64,000 nucleotides of DNA from contig WTPW01001119.1 of the NCBI GenBank assembly GCA_009809945.1, forward strand, positions 38,948 to 102,947, given 5' to 3'. Below are positions 55,951 to 64,000 of the stretch, one piece after another (within the stretch, counting starts at the first letter, position 1; every line of letters starts with the position of its first letter). The translations under genes and the position numbers were made by a program. The notes below the pieces were generated by a model that ran no database searches, was not told where the DNA came from, and saw only the letters and a list, made by a program, of their open reading frames with translations. The stretch is from Gigaspora margarita (Eukaryota > Glomeromycota > Glomeromycetes > Diversisporales > Gigasporaceae).

Positions 55951-56230
55951 CGTTGAACCCCTCAAAACCTATATGCATGATGGTCATGTTTGTATCGGTA
56001 TTGAAAGGTTACAGATTTGAAACCATTATTGTAGAATTACTGCTGAACCTCTCAAAACCGACCTTGCTAGCCTGTTAAATCTGATAAAAAAATCAATCCG
56101 TTTTTCTATATAATTGTTATGATGTTTTCATATCTGATAACCTCTCAATACCGATGCAAAAACATGATTACGACTCAGCTTTAGCAAAAAAAAAAAAAAA
56201 AAACGGGTCCAAGCCACATGACTCGGGACC

Positions 56231-56342
56231 TAGGGATGGCAAATGTTTTAAAACAAGATATTTAAATAAAAAATAATAAACCATTTTTTAAGCCATGTTT
56301 TAAAATACAAAAAAATAAAAAACATGATTTTTGCCATCCCTA
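56231..56342. mobile_element. hAT-type MITE, 112 bp
   Basis: TAGGGATGGCAAATGTTTTA and, inverted, TAGGGATGGCAAAAATCATG; the core terminus TAGGGATGGCAA is typical of hAT. Exact 8-bp duplication TCGGGACC at 56,223-56,230 and 56,343-56,350. Confidence 0.92.
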
Positions 56343-56613
56343 TCGGGACCTGAAATCGCATTGATCGACAAAACGAGGGAATTTACGAGTTTGGCTTGAG
56401 GCGATGCTCCATTGAAGAACAATAGTAAGGGGACTCTGGTATTCAAATGGTGGGAACTGAATTCATTGTCGTGTAAATGAATATGAATTATTCATCGTTA
56501 GTAATAGGTCTCGATACTTTAAATCTTGAGATTTAAATCGAGTGGCAAAGCCCCAATGTTATTTGTAATGTAATGTATAAATAACCATCGATTTCATGTA
56601 CCAGGGATCCTAG

Positions 56614-57518
56614 CAGGGACTGTCAAAAATTTGGATCCAAATTTTTCCAAAATTTGGCCTCGAATTTTAAGATTTCCAAATTTTGGTGTTTAGCCCAAAT
56701 TTTTCCAAATTTCAGCCAAATTTTGGTAGTCATATGATCTGGGACCTATGTTCAACCAATTAGAGAACGTGTAACGTCATATAACAGTCTAGCAAATTTT
56801 GGACGATTTTAGAATTCATGTGATCTGGAACCTACGTTCAACCAATCAGAGAGTGCGTAACATAGTTCAATGTTTATTTTTTAAACACGTACTTTTAAAT
56901 CCATAATAAAGTGTATAGGATATTTTAATATCTACATGTTTGATTATTAGCCGAAAGTAAAAAGGCCGTTTTCCTGAAAATTTGCTTCCGAATTTACCCT
57001 TACCCATTATTCAATCAATCCTAGTGATAGTGCTTTCTTTTACGGTTTAGCAGCTGGTTTTTTTTAATATTTATTACTTATTTATCTCATATAGAGACCA
57101 AACAAAAATATTTTTATTAAATATTTCGTTTGTTGTTACACGTCACTTAATAGCAAAGGTTTGTGTAACAATTTAGCGAAAAAAAAACAACACACAAATA
57201 ATAAAAATACTAAAAAACCACTGACTATAGCCGTGCACATGAAGTTTCAATTATGAGAACAAGGCCTTTATTTTCACATATAAATTCCAAAATCCACCAA
57301 AAAAAAACGTGGAGAATATCTTATGTCTGATAGACAAAATTTAAGTGAAGATTCATTGAAAATATTAAATATGCTATTTTTAATCAATGAAAATAATAAA
57401 GTTTAATATCCAAAATTTTTCCAAATTTTTAATTTTTTTATCCAAATTTTCCCAAATATTATATCGATATCCAAATAAAGATTTACGATTTTATATCCAA
57501 ATTTTTTGACAGTCCCTG
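56614..57518. mobile_element. hAT-type non-autonomous element, 905 bp
   Basis: CAGGGACTGTCAAAAATTTG and, inverted, CAGGGACTGTCAAAAAATTT; exact 8-bp duplication GATCCTAG at 56,606-56,613 and 57,519-57,526. Subterminal ATTTTTCCAAAT motifs are numerous on both sides. No transposase frame. Two related stretches (ATGATCTGGGACCTATGTTC at about 56,735 and its variant at about 56,820) form an internal duplication. Confidence 0.92.
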
Positions 57519-57631
57519 GATCCTAGCAGCAAAAATAATTTCGGGTTTAAAATCACGTGAACGTTGATTGTTTTGAAAATCAGTAGTGTGTTAATATATA
57601 AATCCATCGATTCATAGCAGATAAGTTTCAT

Positions 57632-57696
57632 AGACTACCTTTCTTTTTTTATCCATAGACTACCTTTCTCTTTTTATCCATAGACTACCTTTCTCT
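57632..57696. repeat. Three-unit tandem repeat
   Basis: CATAGACTACCTTTCTYTTT with TTATC occurs three times at about 24-25-bp spacing. Confidence 0.85.
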
Positions 57697-57800
57697 AATT
57701 TTTTTTTTTTTTTACTTCCTCTTTGATTTATAGATTATCTTTCTTTTACCTTGCTTTATATCCTTATTTTTGTTTTTTTTTTACCAAGATAATTTTCCAC

Positions 57801-58013
57801 GAGAGTCCCGAATGAATTCCGGAGGAGTTTAATCCTCAAACTCATGTGTCTTCGCTTTGTGAAATTTACCGAAATGAAATACTACCACAACTTTTAAAAC
57901 CAATCACTATCTTAACATGTGGACACTTATTACATCTAAACTGCGTTAAACGCAACCCGAGATCCAAAAGAATAAGATGGAAATTATTAGCAAAAAGTAA
58001 GAAGACCGGTTAG
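57801..58013 (+). pseudogene. RING-finger-like fragment (degraded)
   Basis: The frame reads ESPE-stop(TGA)-IPEEFNP, HVSSLCEIYRNEILPQLL, KPITILTCGHLLHLNCVKRN, and stops at TAG 58,011-58,013. CGHxxHxxC with an upstream CEI fits the centre of a C3HC4/H2 RING. The second Cys of the first pair is Tyr (TAC) and no closing CPxC follows, so it cannot coordinate two zincs. The TGA is where a Trp would read naturally. It is probably the remnant of an E3 ligase-like or RING-only gene. No neighbours suggest a role. Confidence 0.45.
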
Positions 58014-60243
58014 ATGTTCTGTGTTGTTTCAAAGTGAAATTCGGTTTAGCAAATCGGTAAAAGCGTATATACGTGTTTGCAGAGCGTATATGATACGAAC
58101 AACCTACCTCTAGTTGGGAAATGTCCTTATTAATAAACATTTTTGGGCCTTCCCAACCAATGAGATACGCCTTTACGTGATGGTTGTGACAAGTAAGAGG
58201 TTTCCTTTGAAACTAAAGTATCTCTACGTATTTCTATTTTATATTAGTTTTTTTTTTTTTTTTTTGTACGATATTTAATAGTTTAATGATAAATAAAGCT
58301 TAATAAATAAATATATTTATTATTTTAATGATAACTTATTTTAAATAATAAAAATGTAATAAAAATAAAGTTTAACAAATAAGTGTATATATTGTGATAT
58401 ATTAAATAATAAAAATGAAATAAAATTTTGCATAACGATTTTAACGAAGGAATATTAACTGTTTTTTTTTTTTAATTGTGTGTCAAATTAAAAATCTCTT
58501 CGATTTAGTGAATCGATATAGTGAAATTTTTTTGAATTACGATAATAGTGAAAATTCAGTATTCTTCGCGTATAGGCTATAGTGATGACCTTTTTTCTTA
58601 GCTCAATGATTTAACAAAAGTGAGTAGTATAAAGAACGAAACCGATCATTTTCGAAACTAATATTAAAAAACAGTGCAACAGGAATATAATATATTAAAT
58701 AATAATCATAATGGGAGGTTACAGAATTAAAAAAATAGCATATTTCATAAGTGGTGTTTAAAAAAGTGAAATAGAGCGTTTAAAGACTCCTATTTAACGA
58801 ATAAATAAATTTTTCAACGACAAAGATTAGCATTTCAAATCGAAAAATGAAATAAAATTGATACATCGCTCAATTAAAAATGAATATGTAATCTATTTCT
58901 GTCAAAATTAAATGCATAAAGGTTATGCTAAAAAAAAAAAAAGATTGTATATAACTGGAATTGGATGTTCACTTGCGAGAATGTTAAAACAATAAAGATC
59001 TTTAATCTAGTATACAATACTTGAAGCATAGAATGTTCGACAAGTTTAAATTCAAACCGGATTTTTATTTAATAAACATTGATTCCTAATACTTTAGATT
59101 GCTAATTAGGATCCTTAATAAGATTACCAATGAACTATAAGAGAATATGATGCAACTTGAATATATATATTTTTTTATCCTGCCATTTATTTAGCCAGTA
59201 ATCCATTTCTTTCCGACTTTCTTCAGATCTGTAAAATAAGATCAATATAAATATAATAATTTTGTGTCAGATAAATCTAATGTTTAAATGATATACTCAA
59301 TGCTTACTGTTGGTATAATTCAAAGACATGACGAATGCTGCAAGTTCACGAAAACTGGAATGTTCAATTGACATGTTGGAGAGTTATATGATTATATGAT
59401 AGTAAAAGAAGGTGCGTTGAGAATGTCCCACAAGTAGAGGGTTTATAAGCCCAACCAGTTGGCCGAAATGCCATGACATGTTTAAATGTTGGCTGTAGAC
59501 TTTTTATTAATTCCTTAAAATTATTTTCATACAATATATTTTGTGAGCATTAAATATATCTAATATGGATAGGTTAATTATTAGTTAATTATTAATTAAT
59601 ATACCTCTGGTTTTACTTTCGTCAAACACATAGTATGCACGGAAGCTTCTTGAGGATTTTTGTTAAAAACGCTTCTAACTCAGGGTTCTCTTGACACATA
59701 AGCACTTTTCGTTTAACGTCTGTCACGTAAATTTTTGAGTTCACGATACAGTACTTAATTTGGAATATTCACGTAACCAGTGTATAAATGCTTCATGCCT
59801 TTATCTAACAAGCCTTATTAATATAAGACCTTAGATGATTGTTTTGCGATAGCCAAATTAATAATATATAGGTTAATGCTAATTTATTAAAAATTTGTCT
59901 AATAAATCAAAATTTAGGATCGAATAAACTCGGTCTCATAGGGACCGGGATGGACTGATTCCTGATCGTATTTTTAACCTTTTTTTTTTTAGTTAAAAAG
60001 CAAATTTTCAAAAATTTTTTCAAACCAATTTCGGTTGTCGCGATATCTAGTGCTATTTTAGATGCTACTAAAATTCAGTGATTCTGGTTCCGAACTTATG
60101 CATCAGAATGCCGAATCAGTGAGGTTTGAAATATGCAAATTAGGATTGGAGCCGACCCAAACCAAAATTAGTTTCCAATGCTGCGTATCTTTTATATGCA
60201 GATATAACGCTGATCTGATATATTATTTTTTTTTACAAGCGTT
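58014..60243. other. Long intergenic region upstream of the TrhO-like gene
   Basis: 2.2 kb of AT-rich DNA with no supported frame. A plus-strand 82-codon frame (60,062-60,310) overlaps the start of the next gene in another phase and is not called. No clear promoter motif. Confidence 0.45.
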
Positions 60244-60809
60244 ATGCAAAATTTTCAAACTTTATTCAGAGCGTTTGTTCGTTCTTTTTCACATAATTTT
60301 AATCCAGTGACTTTACGTCCTCAAAGTGTGATAACGTTAAATAAATCGTTTTTACACTCCTCAAAAATATTTTGCAGACGACTAGAAACGCGTCATATAG
60401 GAATTGATTATATTTCAACCGAAAAGTTTCTCAGTTTATTGGGCCGCCGTTACCATTATTGTACTAATGCCTATGAGCAAAATGCACTTTCAAAAAATGT
60501 TCCGGTTATCGATTGGAAAACTTTATCATTCTATTCATTTCATGAAATTCCCGATTCATATCTACCAAAAACACGAGAATTACTTTTATCCAAGTTTGGT
60601 GAAATGGGAATAGTTGGTAGGATATATGTCGCGACTGAAGGTATCAATGCACAATTGTCATGTCCATTAGAACAATTGGATAACTTGAGAAAATTTTGTA
60701 ATCAAGAATTGAAGTTAGAGAATGTAGAGTTTAATTTTTCAACAACTCACGTAAAAGCTTTTCGAAAATTAAATGTTAAAATCAGAAATCAGGTTTGTAC
60801 AAAGTCATT

Positions 60810-60855
<46 letters not shown>

Positions 60856-61824
60856 TTAGATCATATAGAGACGATTGACAATAATTTTTTAGATTGTTTC
60901 TGATGGTTTAGAAAAAGGATCTTACGATTTATCTAATCAGCCGAAGCACCTTTCTCCTGCTGAATGGCATGCCGCGTTGTCTAATGCTAAAACATCAATT
61001 ATTTTAATTGATATGAGAAATCACTATGAGAGGTAGAATATATAAAATATAGCATCATTTTATGTCTATCACTTTAATAAACAATATCTCTTTTGTAGTG
61101 AAATTGGATATTTTGAAAATTCGATTCGTCAAGATGTGGATACTTTTCGTGACAGTATAATTTCTATGAATAATATACTTGAAGGAAAACAAAGTGAGGA
61201 TATTTATATGTATTGTACTGGTAAATATGATCATATGATTTTCGCATCTTCATTAAATATAAACGAAATAACCTGAAATTTAATGTCTGACTCCTAGGTG
61301 GCATTCGATGTTCAAAGGCTGGTGCAATACTTCTCTCAAATGGATTTAAATCTGTCTATGTTCTTAAGGGCGGAGTCACGGCATATGGTCGTTACATTAC
61401 TTTAAATCCATCAATTACTTCATTATACAAAGGTCGTAACTTTACATTTGATAAGCGTCTTGGAGAACCGATCACCAACGATATAGTTTCTCAATGTCAC
61501 ACTTGTGGTGAACCATGTGATACTCACACGAATTGTAGAAATAAAACTTGTAATTTATTATTTATACAATGTCAAGAATGCAAAAAGAGATTAAGCAGGA
61601 CGTGCGGTAGTGAATTTTGTTTGCGTCTAGTACAAGCTTGGGATGAAAAATTTGGTAGACCTTCTGGATTTGATGATGTAAAACCTAATTATCAGTGTGT
61701 TTATGATCATGTTCATCGGACACGTCCAAAATTAGTAATTGAACGATTAGGTGGGACGTCCGCAAATGTACCGTCAGATTTAGTTGAAATGCTTTTGGAA
61801 AAAAATTCAAACATTAAACGCTAG
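60244..61824 (+). CDS. TrhO/TSTD2-family rhodanese protein (tRNA uridine hydroxylase-like), four exons
   Basis: Exons 60,244-60,792, 60,893-61,032, 61,099-61,220 and 61,298-61,824 give 445 residues ending in TAG; all introns are GT-AG (100, 66 and 77 bp). Bacterial TrhO makes 5-hydroxyuridine at tRNA position 34; whether eukaryotic relatives do so is not something I can show. Residues 1-47 lack acidic residues and are rich in Arg, Phe and Ser, suggesting mitochondrial import. Next come the UPF0176 acylphosphatase-like domain (GRIYVATEGINAQ near residue 125), the linker IVSDGLE…HLSPAEWHAAL, then the rhodanese domain with LIDMRNHYESEIG and the catalytic loop CTGGIRCSKAG (about 270). The C-terminal zinc module has CHTCGEPCDTHTNC, CRNKTC, CQECKK and CGSEFC. 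The second AG of intron 1 is chosen because the first, right after a T42 run, leads to a stop. Trp codons are TGG. The gene converges with the membrane-protein gene. Confidence 0.92.
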
Positions 61825-62598
61825 AATATATCAAAATATATAGATTTCTATTTATTCAACTTGTAATTAGTAATACGTAAATATTCACTAGATAAACCGA
61901 TAAACATAAATGTGGTAATTTTTTTCTTTTGTCATAAGTCTTAAAGACAAATACTTAATAATAACAATTTCACACAAGGTTAAAAAAATTTGTTTTTATT
62001 TTTTATTTTTATTTTTATTTTTTATCTTTTTTTAAAAAAAAAATAAAGATACAAATATATAAACAGATTTTTTTTTTCTTTCAAGTTCCCGATTTTTGTT
62101 ATACGCAAATCGATAAACAAAGATAACATTATTGATTTGTTTAAATTCTCGTTTCTATGATCAATTAGAAACAAGAAACATTCTGAAAAAATAAACCAAA
62201 GGAAAAACCTTTCTATTGATACGATATCTATTATAAAAGAAATGCATCATGAGCCAAAAATATTATGCTAAAAGGTCTCTACTAGGTTATCAAATAAGAC
62301 CATTCTGAAAAAAAAAACGTCTTAAAGTCAAGGAACTCAATAATTGTTATTAAAGAAAATTTCGAGAAACGAATTTTATAATAAGAAATAAATTGGCGAA
62401 TAATGAAAACAAGAGGAGTCGGAAATGATGATAAATTGGAATTGATTTGAAAATATTTATTATCTACACGGCTCCAATTAGAATATGTACGAAAGTTGTT
62501 AAATGGAATTGGATCCAATTAAAAACAGGAAAAGAGTGACAAATAAAAAGAATACAAACAAAAGAAGATGGAGTAAGGGTGAATACAAGAATATTGTA

Positions 62599-62648
<50 letters not shown>

Positions 62649-62747
62649 AAATATTACAAGTTGGTTTTTCTTTTTAAATGTAAAGGATTTTTTTTTTTTA
62701 GTTATAAAGTTGTTGCGGAAGGATTTACGAACAGGAATTGATAATTA
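61825..62747. other. Shared 3' intergenic region of two convergent genes
   Basis: No gene. It contains an A46 run at 62,601-62,646 and several shorter T/A runs. No further feature can be supported. Confidence 0.5.
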
Positions 62748-63992
62748 TTAATTGCTTGACGTGCTACTTTGACTCGATCGCCCAGACATTCGGGCTAAAT
62801 AAACACTTTTTGATGATTCTGATTCATCAAACTCAATTTTTTCGTCAGTTGGAGCAAATGACACTTTACTGGTTCTTTTAGATGATCGTTTTGATTTTCT
62901 GCCATTTTTTTTATCTTCAGAGTTATTGGTAAAAGAGTCATTTGAATATATTGAACTTTGAGAAGATATTGAGTGATGACTAAACTTGTCAATTGATCCA
63001 CTTTCTTTAGAAGTACGCTCGGAACCATAATCATAATTTCTATTTTGGACCATGTATGCTGTATTGGAATCATATCTCTCAGGAAATTCTTCTTCTTCAG
63101 AGATGCCCTCCTGCTTTGGAATAACAGATACACCATTTCTTCCAGGATAATATTGACTTGTACTACATCTATCTGTGGTATCAATATAATCACCATGAAT
63201 TACATATTCATCTTGTAACTTGGATTCACGAAGATCATCACCCTTTCGATGAAAATCATTTCGTACGTGTAAAGAAAATTTTCTTCCATTTTGAACATCA
63301 GTAATAGATGAGCCATTAAATCCGACCCATTGAATGGAATTAACTGATCTAACGCTTGAACCACGGTTTATATCAGGGTTATTATCCATTGATGAATATG
63401 ACTCAAGAGTATTGGATAATACTGATCGACGTAAACTATATGATGGATTTTGTGATGAATAACGGAAATTATTATTAATGGGCTTGTGATGTGTTTGATG
63501 AGTAATATTTTCTACATCGACAATACTTAATGTCACCGAAGAAGTGCGTCTATGAGATCGTTTCATACGTTGTGGTTCCGTGATTTGAGTGACCGGAAAA
63601 GGTAATGAATCAGTCTTTTTAAGAATGTCCGAAGACATTGACATACTTGTTGAAACAACGGAACTGTTAGAATTACGTCGTTCTAATGATATTGATTCAT
63701 TTTCATATTTTGATCGTGGTCGTATAAACGAAGGCGTAGGTGGAAATGGTTTTTGTAATGATTTTACTGTTCCAGAAATTGAGAGAAGATCAGGTTCACT
63801 TCCAAGTTGACCTCCAGGACGAAAATAGGGATCATCAAAAGTTTTACATTTGTCCTGAACATTCTTTTTTAATTTACGACGACGTAATATGAAAAAACTC
63901 AGAAAAAATAACATTAAAGCAACAACAATACAAACGACCCCAATAATAATATCCAATATTATATATTTTTTTTCATTAGAATGTGAAGTCAT
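62748..63992 (-). CDS. Single-pass membrane protein with long Ser-rich cytosolic tail (5' end probably outside the window)
   Basis: 414 codons from the first visible ATG (63,992) to TAA. Residues 11-36 are one hydrophobic segment, followed by RRRKLKK as a stop-transfer signal, which puts the rest inside the cell. The tail (44-414) is Ser/Asn/Arg-rich, mostly disordered, with basic patches (KRSHRRTSS, GRKSKRSSKRTSK) and FAPTDEKIEFDES near the end, suited to phosphorylation or docking. The frame is open to the window edge, and only 10 residues (MTSHSNEKKY) precede the membrane span. An ectodomain encoded further upstream is therefore likely, as in fungal kelch/galactose-oxidase-type surface proteins; that is inference only. 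No known domain is visible in the part present. It reads without introns and is well conserved as a frame in AT-rich DNA, so I consider it real. Confidence 0.75.
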   Translation of the reverse strand: MTSHSNEKKYIILDIIIGVVCIVVALMLFFLSFFILRRRKLKKNVQDKCKTFDDPYFRPGGQLGSEPDLLSISGTVKSLQKPFPPTPSFIRPRSKYENESISLERRNSNSSVVSTSMSMSSDILKKTDSLPFPVTQITEPQRMKRSHRRTSSVTLSIVDVENITHQTHHKPINNNFRYSSQNPSYSLRRSVLSNTLESYSSMDNNPDINRGSSVRSVNSIQWVGFNGSSITDVQNGRKFSLHVRNDFHRKGDDLRESKLQDEYVIHGDYIDTTDRCSTSQYYPGRNGVSVIPKQEGISEEEEFPERYDSNTAYMVQNRNYDYGSERTSKESGSIDKFSHHSISSQSSIYSNDSFTNNSEDKKNGRKSKRSSKRTSKVSFAPTDEKIEFDESESSKSVYLARMSGRSSQSSTSSN

Positions 63993-64000
63993 TGAATTAG

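Noticed and set aside
60062..60310. 82-codon frame overlapping the TrhO-like start
   Set aside because: Different phase from the well-supported gene and no recognisable protein features.

Overview
The window is a nuclear contig from an AT-rich eukaryote, most likely a fungus. It has a SEC62 gene with fungal architecture and short GT-AG introns (66-100 bp), and it is packed with degenerate transposons. A transposon-rich, AT-rich lineage such as the arbuscular mycorrhizal fungi (Glomeromycotina) would fit. That is an inference from composition and content, not a demonstration. Assembly gaps (482 N at 10,913-11,394, plus scattered N) show a draft scaffold.

Only three loci look like living host genes. 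SEC62 is at 7.6-8.5 kb on the minus strand, with two exons. A four-exon TrhO/TSTD2-type rhodanese gene lies at 60.2-61.8 kb on the plus strand. A single-pass membrane protein with a Ser-rich tail lies at 62.7-64.0 kb on the minus strand and probably continues past the window edge. The last two converge. Small broken gene pieces sit at 0.8-1.1 kb (LINE endonuclease), 54.3 kb (hypothetical) and 57.8 kb (RING-like).

The rest is layered transposons, many of which I could delimit by target-site duplication (TSD) and terminal inverted repeat (TIR). 1-6 kb holds nested hAT-type, TA-target, TTAA-target and foldback elements. 8.5-17.9 kb holds retroposons, a tandem array and a TA-target element containing five nested insertions. 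18.1-32.9 kb is bounded by the two ends of one 14.7-kb element, whose internally deleted 239-bp copy lies at 38.8 kb. It contains smaller hAT, TA-target and MULE-like insertions and a large inverted structure.

33.5-34.8 kb is a TA-target element split by a tRNA-derived SINE. 35.8-45.9 kb is a complete but decayed Ty3/gypsy-type LTR retrotransposon (LTRs, primer-binding site, gag, protease, four zinc knuckles, RT/RNase H, integrase, an extra 3' ORF, polypurine tract). It carries two younger DNA-transposon insertions. 46-53.3 kb holds more TA-target elements, foldbacks and a satellite-like array. 55.6-57.5 kb holds three short hAT-type elements.

The most unusual signals are four. First, the 14.7-kb element and its exact deletion derivative. 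Second, the excess of in-frame TGA, often at expected Trp positions, in the Ty3 element and in two other gene remnants. Third, a four-knuckle CCHC array between protease and RT, plus an extra 3' ORF. Fourth, two SINE types with different tRNA-like heads sharing one central module. All coordinates were read by eye; no alignment, database search or structure prediction was run.
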